DNA of 13,680 nucleotides. Source: SP202 sp036339395. GTDB lineage: Bacteria > Planctomycetota > Phycisphaerae > Phycisphaerales > SM1A02. The notes beneath the pieces are model-generated. The model made no database searches. It saw nothing but the letters and a program-made list of their open reading frames with translations, and was not told where the DNA came from. The stretch covers positions 1 through 13,680 of the forward strand of contig JAYZBD010000009.1 of NCBI GenBank assembly GCA_036339395.1. The letters are read 5' to 3'. Made by a program: the position numbers and the translations under genes. This document shows positions 1 to 5,371 of the stretch, piece by piece; the first letter of the stretch is position 1; every line of letters starts with the position of its first letter.

Positions 1-1524
1 ATGCATCGGATCGCAAACGACAACGAGATCATGGCAATGGCGGTATCCGGGATTTCGTACAGGGTCATCCTCGGCCCGGTACTGGCCTTTGGAGTCGTAC
101 TGACCCTCGTCATGATCATTCTCACGCAGTCGGTCATACCGCAGTTCTATGGATTGATGGGCAAGACCCTCGCTGGGGACGTGACACACATGATTGCGAA
201 TTCCGTAGAGAAGGGTGTTCCCTTCCACTTCGGTGATATGCAGATCTTCGCAGAGCAGGTGAAAATTGACGATTCAACATCAATCGAGTCAGGTGCAGAT
301 GAACGAATTGTGCTCAGGAAGATGGTTGCTGCAGAGCTTGATAAAAGTGGCAAGGCCGTTACAGATGTTACAGCAGCTGTTGCGATCATCGACATCTATC
401 GAAATGATGATGATGTCCAGTTGAAGATCGTCATGAACGATGCAGTCTCCTGGGATGAGGCTTCGAAGGAACTTCGTGGATTTCCCAGGCTGGAACCGAC
501 ACGTGCCCTGACGATTCCAAATCCAAACCAGGGTGAGACGGGATCGATGACGTTCAGTGAGTTGCTTGAGGTCAGGGACAAGCCGAAGGAGAACTACCCG
601 CAACTGAAAGTCATACACGACAGGATTGTCAACTTGTATGGTGAACAGTTGCTGTCGCGAGAACTTGGTCGCTTGGTTGAGGATGGCCAGGTGATCGAGT
701 TTGAACAGATTGAGCTTGATCGTGTCTACTCCGTCAAGGCAGACCGAGTTGAGAACGGTGTCTTTACTGCAAATGAAGGCAGCCAGGTCGTAGTCATCCA
801 AACCAATAAGGGCAAGCCATCTCGAAGATACGACGCAGCATGGGCAAAGCTTGTTGAACATCCGGCGGGAGTAATGTCACAGAAAGCCGGGGAATCAGAA
901 GCAATCGAAGACAGGCGTTTCAACCTGGAGTTGTATGACCTGAAGGTTGAGAGTCTCGACTCGGAAGTGTCAGATGAATTTCCGGATCGAATACGAACAA
1001 ACCAGAGAGAGAGCATCGTCCTGAATACGATCAAGGTGCCTCCTGGGGCCATCCCGGAAACCGATCATCTCAGTGCGTTGTCGATTGATGAACTTGCCGC
1101 CGAGATCTCGTCCATTGAGTCCAAAATCTTGCTTACATCCTCCAGTGAGCAGTTGAAAAAGTTAAGTCGTGAATCTGCCTCTTCATATGAGTTGAATGGG
1201 CAGCTCGCTTTGTTGCTCAGGAAAAGGGTGGGGCTTGATAACCAGGTCACGAGTCGGATCAATCGCCGCTTTGCACTGTCTCTGACAACACTGCTTCTGC
1301 TTCTCCTCGGATCGATCCTCGCAGTGTTGTTGAAGCGGAGCATGCCCTTGACGGTGTACATGTGGGCGTTTCTTCCTGCCCTGCTTGACCTGGTCCTGAT
1401 TTCAAGTGGGAGCAGCATGATTCGATCCGGGACGATCTGGATGGGATTGTTGATAATGTGGTCCGGCAACCTGTTTCTACTCCTGCTGATCGCCCTGGCT
1501 TACAGAAGACTTGCAAGACACTGA
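1..1524 (+). CDS. LptF/LptG-family permease, 5' truncated
   Basis: Probable membrane subunit of the lipopolysaccharide export ABC transporter (LptF/LptG, YjgP/YjgQ family), which draws LPS from the inner membrane onto the periplasmic bridge. The visible 507 residues begin at the window edge. The segment near residues 5-20 (ANDNEIMAMAVSGIS) matches the family's cytoplasmic loop after the second helix, so the first two helices and the true start should lie upstream. A helix follows at about 20-45, then a long soluble part at about 46-418, then three helices at about 424-445, 450-470 and 477-500, ending in a basic RRLARH tail. The soluble part is roughly 370 residues, whereas LptF/LptG usually have about 150 between helices 3 and 4. 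The extra part includes a charged, helix-prone stretch near 355-415. A second permease follows after 17 bases, so the two are probably co-transcribed. Family confidence is good; F versus G is not resolved. Confidence 0.82.
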   Translation: MHRIANDNEIMAMAVSGISYRVILGPVLAFGVVLTLVMIILTQSVIPQFYGLMGKTLAGDVTHMIANSVEKGVPFHFGDMQIFAEQVKIDDSTSIESGADERIVLRKMVAAELDKSGKAVTDVTAAVAIIDIYRNDDDVQLKIVMNDAVSWDEASKELRGFPRLEPTRALTIPNPNQGETGSMTFSELLEVRDKPKENYPQLKVIHDRIVNLYGEQLLSRELGRLVEDGQVIEFEQIELDRVYSVKADRVENGVFTANEGSQVVVIQTNKGKPSRRYDAAWAKLVEHPAGVMSQKAGESEAIEDRRFNLELYDLKVESLDSEVSDEFPDRIRTNQRESIVLNTIKVPPGAIPETDHLSALSIDELAAEISSIESKILLTSSSEQLKKLSRESASSYELNGQLALLLRKRVGLDNQVTSRINRRFALSLTTLLLLLLGSILAVLLKRSMPLTVYMWAFLPALLDLVLISSGSSMIRSGTIWMGLLIMWSGNLFLLLLIALAYRRLARH

Positions 1525-1541
1525 TGGAGCTCAGATAGACC

Positions 1542-2666
1542 GTGCGCATCCTGGACCGACACATGATGATCAGAATGGTGACGAATTTCGTCCTCCTGTT
1601 CATGTTTCTCTACCTCTTTGCAGCGACGATCGACATCATCCTGAATCTCGATCGATTCGATGAAATAGCTCGAAGTCAACTGGGTGAAGATGCCGGCATA
1701 ATTCCTCGCATTGCTACTTCGCTTGCACTTGCCTTCAATTTTCATGGTCCCCAGATCTTCCAGTTCTACGCGTACCTTCACGGGCTTGTGGCGATAGGTG
1801 CCCTGGGATTCACCGTTTCGCAGATGAGTCGGAATCGTGAACTTGTTGCAATGCTTGCTAGTGGCATCAGCCTGCACCGTGCTTCGCTTCCCTTGCTCTG
1901 GGTCGTGTGCGGTCTGGGACTGGTTCAATTGGTGAACCAGGAGTACATCCTGCCTCGAATGGCACCGCTCCTCCTTCGTGGCCATGAGCAGATCGGCCAA
2001 GAAGGCACCGCATCATTTCCCGTGGCGTTTACCCTGGATTCCAATGGGGCGCTTCTCCAATCGCCATCATTTGACCCCGTGAATGAGATTCTTGATCAAC
2101 CCTCGATCATCATCAGGGATGATCTTGGTCGCACGGTTCAACGCATGCGGGCAACAAACGCAACATGGGATGAGACAACAAACTCCTGGGTGTTCACCGA
2201 GGGCAGAGTCGTGCATATCCAGCACGATCAGGAGTCACAATCAGTAGCGTCCAGGCCGACCGAGATCTCTTCATTTGTCACGGACTTGAGCCCTGACCTC
2301 CTGACAGTGAGGAGATTCAGCCAGTACACCTCGATGCTCAGCTCGGCCCAGATCAATGAAATCCTGGAGTCGACGAGTATGCATGAAGCGGGAGTCTTGA
2401 TACGAAGCAGCTATTCGCGGTGGTCGGTCTTCTTCGTCAATATCCTGATCGTACTGATTGCACTCCCGTTCTTCATGCATAGGGAACCGTCCCGGATCCT
2501 GTCTCACACGATCATGTGCACGGTCTTGGTCGTGCCCCTGTACCTGATGGTCGCGATGTTCATGCTCGTTCCGCTTCCAGGCATATCACCCATTCTTGGC
2601 GCATTTCTGCCGGTCATCGTACTTCTGCCGGTGGCCATGGCACGATTTGGTTGGATCAGGACCTGA
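1542..2666 (+). CDS. LptF/LptG-family permease
   Basis: Second Lpt-type permease, 374 residues, close to the family's usual length of about 360. It opens with MRILDRHMMIRMV, the typical LptG-like start in which a basic, amphipathic N-terminus precedes helix 1 (about 11-36). Further helices lie at about 75-95 and 112-133, with the family loop RNRELVAMLASGISLHRA just before the third. A periplasmic beta-rich domain follows (about 140-285), then three C-terminal helices (about 290-312, 322-345, 348-370). The start is GTG at 1542, chosen because GGAG at 1526-1529 lies 12 bases upstream and the family N-terminus begins exactly here. It presumably pairs with the preceding permease as an LptFG heterodimer driven by an LptB ATPase not seen in this window. 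The stop sits inside a dyad at 2652-2670, and the gene converges on the isomerase gene with only 13 bases between stops. Confidence 0.85.
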   Translation: MRILDRHMMIRMVTNFVLLFMFLYLFAATIDIILNLDRFDEIARSQLGEDAGIIPRIATSLALAFNFHGPQIFQFYAYLHGLVAIGALGFTVSQMSRNRELVAMLASGISLHRASLPLLWVVCGLGLVQLVNQEYILPRMAPLLLRGHEQIGQEGTASFPVAFTLDSNGALLQSPSFDPVNEILDQPSIIIRDDLGRTVQRMRATNATWDETTNSWVFTEGRVVHIQHDQESQSVASRPTEISSFVTDLSPDLLTVRRFSQYTSMLSSAQINEILESTSMHEAGVLIRSSYSRWSVFFVNILIVLIALPFFMHREPSRILSHTIMCTVLVVPLYLMVAMFMLVPLPGISPILGAFLPVIVLLPVAMARFGWIRT

Positions 2667-2670
2667 TCCA
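2652..2670. other. dyad over the lptG-like stop codon
   Basis: TGGATCAG (2652-2659) and CTGATCCA (2663-2670) are perfect inverted repeats around a 3-base loop. The right arm contains the TGA stop of the permease. It sits at a convergent junction where a two-way terminator would be expected. Neither side has a T-run, so it is only a candidate weak terminator or a chance dyad. Confidence 0.3.
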
Positions 2671-2679
2671 GTCATTCAC

Positions 2680-3693
2680 TCAGCGAGCAGATTCATCGAT
2701 CTCCCAGGCATTTCGCAACGTCGGGTCGAGAACTCGAAGTTTCGGACGAGGCCCCAGTTTTCCAGCCAGTTCCGCCATCTTCATCCGTTCCTGTGCGAGC
2801 CGGGCAATCCGAACAAGCTCGGGCCTGTTCGATTCGAATGAAGAACCGTCTTCCGGGATGATCTCCTCGACCCGTGCAATGGCGAAACGGTCATCCATGA
2901 AGATGACCGGGGAAATGTCACCGGGTTGCAGTTCTGCAAGAGCTGTCCTGATGCCCTGGGGCCATGCTGGATCCTCGAGGCTGATCGGTTCGAGGAGACC
3001 ACCTCGATCTCGACTCGCATCGATTGATCTCCTTGCAGCCATAGTGGAGAAGTCGACACCGTCGTTGAGATCCAGTCGTACTTCCTCCGACTCCTGGAGG
3101 GTAGAAAGGACGATCAGTCGAATGATGAACCGTTGACCGTGCTCAAGCCGGTGCATTCTTCTCAGGAGTGGTTCACTGAGTTCAATATCATCCTGTACGA
3201 GTGCGCGAAGTGCTGCATTCCTCCACAGGAGAGCCTTGAACCTGCTCGGTCCAAGCCCCTCGTTGTTCCGAAGTTCCTCCAGCAGTTTACGAGCAGTATT
3301 CTCGTCATCTGACAGGCGTTCGAGAAGGAGGTTCTCCTCGTTTTTCGTCGCCATGTCATCAATCTGGATCGAAGCTTCTTCAAGTGCACTGCGAAGCGAT
3401 GATTCCAATCGAAGCTCACGCAGGATCTCGGCTCCGGCTTGCTCGATCAGGCGATCCTGCAATGTCTCGATTGTGATCGACTCCTGCTCGATCAGGGCTA
3501 TTGGTTTGCTGCTGCTACGAGGGCGGCGTGCCTGTCCTGCATCCGACGGCCAGGTACGTTCCTGGTCTTGATTGCTGGTGGTCGTGGGTACCCGGGTTGA
3601 ATTACTCGATGAACAACCCGTATTCAGGCTGGTGGCAGCAAGCAGGAGGGAGGTACAGGTGATGCACTGGAATAGGTGAACAGGGCCTGGCAT
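2680..3693 (-). CDS. PpiC/SurA-like peptidyl-prolyl isomerase, probable lipoprotein
   Basis: Likely periplasmic foldase of the parvulin (PpiC/SurA) type, 337 residues. A hydrophobic N-terminal segment ends in SLNTGC with Cys27, a lipobox-like site, although Asn at -3 is unusual. A low-complexity Ser/Thr/Arg linker runs to about residue 60. A helical SurA-like N-terminal region follows (about 64-180). A parvulin-like domain covers about 180-278: the stretch VDFSTMAARRSIDASRDRGG, then PQGIRTALAELQPGDISPVI and FAIARVEEI, fits the PpiC pattern of an F..LA..YS.D.S..GG.LG core followed by an L..GE.S.P segment. The domain is divergent, so catalytic activity is uncertain and it may act mainly as a chaperone. 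In E. coli surA lies beside lptD; here a SurA-like gene abuts Lpt permeases, consistent with outer-membrane assembly. No convincing Shine-Dalgarno precedes the ATG at 3693. Confidence 0.72.
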   Translation of the reverse strand: MPGPVHLFQCITCTSLLLAATSLNTGCSSSNSTRVPTTTSNQDQERTWPSDAGQARRPRSSSKPIALIEQESITIETLQDRLIEQAGAEILRELRLESSLRSALEEASIQIDDMATKNEENLLLERLSDDENTARKLLEELRNNEGLGPSRFKALLWRNAALRALVQDDIELSEPLLRRMHRLEHGQRFIIRLIVLSTLQESEEVRLDLNDGVDFSTMAARRSIDASRDRGGLLEPISLEDPAWPQGIRTALAELQPGDISPVIFMDDRFAIARVEEIIPEDGSSFESNRPELVRIARLAQERMKMAELAGKLGPRPKLRVLDPTLRNAWEIDESAR

Positions 3694-3698
3694 GGCAC

Positions 3699-3728
3699 GA
3701 CAGGGGACCGCGCCAATCGGTTCCTGTC
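3699..3728 (-). other. imperfect hairpin upstream of the isomerase start
   Basis: GACAGG (3699-3704) pairs with CCTGTC (3723-3728) and ACCG (3707-3710) with CGGT (3718-3721), with a 7-base loop and a small interruption between the two stems. On the minus strand it ends 5 bases before the isomerase ATG at 3693, where a ribosome binding site would normally lie. It could limit or control initiation. Function is inferred only from position. Confidence 0.35.
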
Positions 3729-3783
3729 AAGATCCAGCAGATTTCGGCATGGGATGTGCTCCTGTTCAGGCAGAGAGCAGCCA

Positions 3784-3977
3784 TGGACAGGAGGTCCTCA
3801 GTGCAGCAGCAGTTTCAAGGGTTCGTGGGAGTACCCGGCGAAGTCATTCTTGCGCCCGGCGCAAGAATGACCACGGCAATTGACGCTGTTGAGGCAGGAC
3901 TGCTTCCAGGAGCTCCATCATTCAACAACGTCGCATCGAGGTGCTCGGCCCATCACGGTGACCTGGACAGGAGGTCC
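3784..3977 (+). repeat. direct repeat TGGACAGGAGGTCC, two copies
   Basis: The 14-base sequence occurs identically at 3784-3797 and 3964-3977, exactly 180 bases apart. Each copy forms GGAC/GTCC around the loop AGGAG; in the second copy flanking T and A extend the stem to five pairs. The exposed GGA in the loop is the hallmark of CsrA sites. Confidence 0.7.
3843..3871. other. 29-base perfect palindrome
   Basis: Arms of 14 bases (GTCATTCTTGCGCC at 3843-3856 and its complement at 3858-3871) flank a single central C at 3857. As RNA it gives a 13-pair stem with a 3-base loop on either strand. No T-run follows on either side, so it is a poor intrinsic terminator. It could be a protein operator, a structural separator between the GGA-loop stems, or an RNA processing site. 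Confidence 0.55.
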
Positions 3978-4000
3978 ACCCGGTTACGCAACGTGCGTAC

Positions 4001-4025
4001 GGGGTATCCCCCAGGATGTGGGAGG
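4001..4025 (+). promoter_or_regulatory. two mutually exclusive stems before the fliW ribosome binding site
   Basis: GGGG (4001-4004) can pair with CCCC (4008-4011) over the loop TAT. Alternatively CCCCC (4008-4012) can pair with GGG-A-GG (4020-4025), exposing AGGATGT (4013-4019), a near-consensus CsrA loop. The two structures share the C-run and cannot coexist. The fliW Shine-Dalgarno GGAG is at 4038-4041, so CsrA bound here would sit close to the initiation site. Confidence 0.35.
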
Positions 4026-4048
4026 CCGATTTTCAATGGAGCGTTCGA

Positions 4049-4495
4049 ATGAACGTACAAACAACTCGCTTTGGTATCGTCGAGGTCAATGATGACCGAG
4101 TGCTCAACTTCGATTCCGGCATGCTCGGTTTCTCAAGTTACACATCCTTTGTCCTGCTGCAACCGGATGAAGACGGCATCTTCTTCTGGTTGCAGTCGAT
4201 CGAGGCGCCTGAACTGGCCTTCGTGGTGACGGATCCCCAGATCTGGGTGCCCGAGTACGAGGCGACGATCCGAACGGAGCAGATGGAGTCACTTGAACTG
4301 GAACGAATCGATGACGCCCAGGTCTTCGTCATCGTGAACAAGTATGACAACACCCTGACTGCGAATCTGCAGGGGCCGTTGATCCTGAACCTCAGGAACC
4401 AGGAAGCAATGCAGCTCGTGCTTGCTGAAAAGCGATGGACAACGCGTCACGAGATAGCCCAACTCACTGATGAACGTTCAGCCGCTTCGGCCTGA
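4049..4495 (+). CDS. fliW: flagellar assembly factor FliW
   Basis: FliW binds CsrA and relieves its translational repression. In species where it has been studied it is itself titrated by flagellin, so it couples flagellin supply to translation. The 148-residue product is the family's normal length and carries its signatures: an N-terminal TTRFGIVEV strand, the GMLGFSSYTSFVLLQ segment around residues 28-42, and EAPELAFVVTDPQIWVPEYEATI in the centre. It ends in a helix typical of the family. The start is ATG 4049, preceded by GGAG (4038-4041) with 7-base spacing. An in-frame ATG at 4016 would add 11 residues with no family match, so it was not chosen. csrA follows after 84 bases, the classic fliW-csrA arrangement. 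The upstream region is rich in CsrA-type motifs, suggesting CsrA may also control fliW. No flagellar structural gene lies in the window. Confidence 0.95.
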   Translation: MNVQTTRFGIVEVNDDRVLNFDSGMLGFSSYTSFVLLQPDEDGIFFWLQSIEAPELAFVVTDPQIWVPEYEATIRTEQMESLELERIDDAQVFVIVNKYDNTLTANLQGPLILNLRNQEAMQLVLAEKRWTTRHEIAQLTDERSAASA

Positions 4496-4521
4496 TGAAA
4501 GCGTGAACCACCTTCGCGTAT

Positions 4522-4557
4522 GCGTAGTTGTACGCGGCGGGGCGCATGAGGCGCCCC
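4522..4557 (+). promoter_or_regulatory. hairpins in the fliW-csrA gap
   Basis: A 7-pair stem GGGGCGC (4539-4545) and GCGCCCC (4551-4557) closes a 5-base ATGAG loop. A smaller stem GCGTA/TACGC (4522-4526, 4531-4535) sits just before it. The large stem ends 7 bases before the csrA Shine-Dalgarno. There is no T-run, so it is not a good terminator. It may separate fliW and csrA translation, mark a processing site, or help present the downstream GGA motifs. Confidence 0.45.
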
Positions 4558-4564
4558 TGAACCT

Positions 4565-4572
4565 GGAAGGAG
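4565..4572 (+). promoter_or_regulatory. csrA Shine-Dalgarno with overlapping GGA motifs
   Basis: GGAAGGAG lies 7 bases before the csrA ATG and is the strongest ribosome binding site in the window. It contains GGA twice (4565-4567, 4569-4571). CsrA represses its own translation in E. coli by binding GGA motifs over the Shine-Dalgarno; the same could happen here, by inference. Confidence 0.7.
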
Positions 4573-4579
4573 CCAGCCC

Positions 4580-4864
4580 ATGCTCGTACTGTCACGACAT
4601 CGAGACGAGACGATCATGATCGGTGATGACACGGAACTGACGATCATCGACATCAGGGGAGACAAGGTGAGAATCGGCATCAAGGCGCCGGCGCACGTGC
4701 CGGTGCATCGAAAGGAAGTCTACGACGCCATCAAGCGTGAAAATGAACAGGCAATGTCCCTTGCGGATCCTTCGATTTCACAGTGTCGACCAGGAGCGAA
4801 TCGAGGGAGCCGTGCCAATGATCTCCCGGCAGAAAAACTGCCACCTCGGAACGATGCCGGCTGA
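4580..4864 (+). CDS. csrA: carbon storage regulator CsrA with C-terminal extension
   Basis: CsrA is a homodimeric RNA-binding protein that recognises GGA in hairpin loops, usually over ribosome binding sites, and represses or activates translation. Residues 1-58 are classical: MLVLSRHRDETIMIG, then TELTIIDIRGDKVRIGIKAP, then HVPVHRKEVYDAI. The RNA-contacting Leu4 and Arg44 are in their usual places. The total of 94 residues is long, as the family is usually about 60-80. FliW-dependent CsrA proteins often have a longer C-terminal part that FliW contacts, but residues from about 62 on (SLADPSISQCRPG...) look disordered and family-atypical. The RNA of this tail folds into a 10-pair stem (4767-4776 with 4798-4807) whose 21-base loop contains CCAGGAGC. 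The tail may therefore be shaped by RNA structure as much as by protein function. FliW, the predicted antagonist, is encoded just upstream. Confidence 0.95.
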   Translation: MLVLSRHRDETIMIGDDTELTIIDIRGDKVRIGIKAPAHVPVHRKEVYDAIKRENEQAMSLADPSISQCRPGANRGSRANDLPAEKLPPRNDAG

Positions 4865-5075
4865 ATACGCTTTGAAGATCGGTCTCCAGGGCATGGAGCA
4901 CCCTGCAGGTTGCCCGGAGCAGTGTTCTTCTCGGACCAGGACAGGCCGACTGGACTTGGAAACACATCCGAGACGATAGCAGCGGTACACGAGTTTCAAA
5001 GGAACCAGGGCGAGAACAATCTTCCCCATGAATCCGGATCGCGGCGACCACTGGGAGGTCGCCGCGGTCCATTTT
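4865..5075 (+). ncRNA. GGA-rich csrA 3' region, candidate CsrA-sponge RNA
   Basis: No credible gene lies between csrA and the terminator. GGA occurs at 4895, 4916, 4933, 4939, 4952, 4958 and 5001, about twice the flat-composition expectation. Several fit in small loops: TGC/GCA with loop CCGGA (4911-4921); TCGG-A-CC/GG-CCGA with loop AGGACA (4931-4949); and CAGGG/CCCTG with CATGGAGCA (4887-4905). The last has a competing stem CTCCA/TGGAG (4884-4898) that would bury the GGA. The tract ends in a strong terminator. It may simply be the csrA 3' untranslated region, or a processed or independent CsrA-binding RNA. No promoter was recognised. Confidence 0.28.
5036..5075 (+). terminator. Rho-independent terminator after csrA
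   Basis: GGATCGCGGCGACC (5036-5049) pairs with the complementary arm at 5057-5070 over a 7-base loop, 14 pairs with one G-T wobble, followed by ATTTT (5071-5075). The T-run is on the plus-strand side, so it mainly ends the csrA transcript. The minus-strand membrane protein gene stops at 5075, immediately beyond it, so the same stem may also stop that operon, though without a T-run. Confidence 0.8.
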
Positions 5076-5326
5076 CACTTGGTGCGCGATTTCATTTCCA
5101 GGAGGATTCCAACCAGGACCAGGACGACACCGGCAAGGAGAAGACCTCCCAGGAATGAAGCGAGGGAGTTGATGACCCAGCTTGCTTCCATCCAATCCGT
5201 GTCCGTCTCCCCAAGCAGCATTATGTTCGTAAAGAGGAGTTGGATCGCGAGCGCGATCACGTAGAGAGGTACAAGGATCGGGAGGATTCCGATGATGAAC
5301 CTGTTGAATCCGTCATACCAGCTCAT
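5075..5326 (-). CDS. small two-helix membrane protein, unknown function
   Basis: An 83-residue protein that I do not recognise. It has two strongly hydrophobic segments, about 9-36 (RFIIGILPILVPLYVIALAI...) and about 53-76 (SLASFLGGLLLAGVVLVLVGIL), joined by an acidic linker (GETDTDWMEASW), with a basic tail EMKSRTK. A preference for both ends in the cytoplasm is plausible from the basic tail. The start ATG at 5326 has AAGGAG (5333-5338) with 6-base spacing, one of the better ribosome binding sites here, which supports a real gene. It follows the FmdB-like gene by 45 bases in the same direction and is probably the last gene of the transsulfuration/pgi run. Its stop directly abuts the terminator stem. 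Confidence 0.65.
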   Translation of the reverse strand: MSWYDGFNRFIIGILPILVPLYVIALAIQLLFTNIMLLGETDTDWMEASWVINSLASFLGGLLLAGVVLVLVGILLEMKSRTK

Positions 5327-5371
5327 GGGAATCTCCTTGTGAAGTTCATATGCGTATGGTGGGCAAGTGCC

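Larger units (their letters stand above)
3740..4041 (+). promoter_or_regulatory. candidate CsrA-binding leader or CsrB-like RNA upstream of fliW
   Basis: CAGGA occurs at 3788, 3895, 3907, 3968 and 4012. With flat composition near 56% GC only about 0.3 would be expected in 240 bases, though CAGGA is also fairly common in this genome's coding strands. Known CsrA sites have GGA in a hairpin loop, and CsrB carries repeated CAGGA(U/A/C)G. Here GGA lies in the loop of GGCA/TGCT (3746-3760), GGAC/GTCC (3785-3797), GGGT/ACCC (3819-3836), GAGGCA/TGCTTC (3891-3906), TGGAC/GTCCA (3964-3978) and CCC/GGG (4010-4022). The last loop is AGGATGT, close to the CsrA consensus. The region leads directly into fliW-csrA. 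Motifs and pairings are seen; binding and transcript limits are inferred. It could be a long fliW 5' leader or a separate RNA. No terminator is visible between it and fliW, which favours a leader. Confidence 0.42.
3694..4048. other. 355-base intergenic region with clustered dyads and GGA motifs
   Basis: No convincing protein gene lies here between two divergent genes. It contains, in order: an imperfect hairpin at 3699-3728; a GGA-loop stem at 3746-3760; two copies of TGGACAGGAGGTCC (3784-3797, 3964-3977); a GGA-loop stem at 3819-3836; a 29-base palindrome at 3843-3871; a GGA-loop stem at 3891-3906; and two competing stems at 4001-4025 just before the fliW Shine-Dalgarno. A 98-codon open frame from GTG 3756 runs through it and ends in a TGA overlapping the fliW ATG, but its product resembles no family I recognise. 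No clear sigma-70 promoter was found on either strand. Confidence 0.6.

Noticed and set aside
289..861. 190-codon minus-strand frame antisense to the first permease
   Set aside because: The plus-strand frame has clear Lpt-family features over the same bases; the antisense product has no recognisable domain.
3693..3716. Sigma-54 promoter from TGGCACG at 3693-3699
   Set aside because: The -12 element TTGC is absent at the required spacing.
3702..3730. Minus-strand promoter from TTGACA (3730-3725) for the isomerase gene
   Set aside because: The position 17 bases on reads TCCCCT, not a -10 box.
3880..3908. Sigma-70 promoter from TTGACG at 3880-3885
   Set aside because: No -10-like hexamer at 16-18 bases.
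4006..4032. Flagellar sigma-28 promoter with GCCGAT-like box near 4025
   Set aside because: No TAAA-like -35 element 15 bases upstream.
4016..4048. Earlier fliW start at ATG 4016
   Set aside because: The added 11 residues have no family match, and GGAG at 4038-4041 is well placed for ATG 4049.
4737..4979. 80-codon plus-strand frame overlapping the end of csrA
   Set aside because: No ribosome binding site or recognisable product; it overlaps csrA in another frame and looks like chance.
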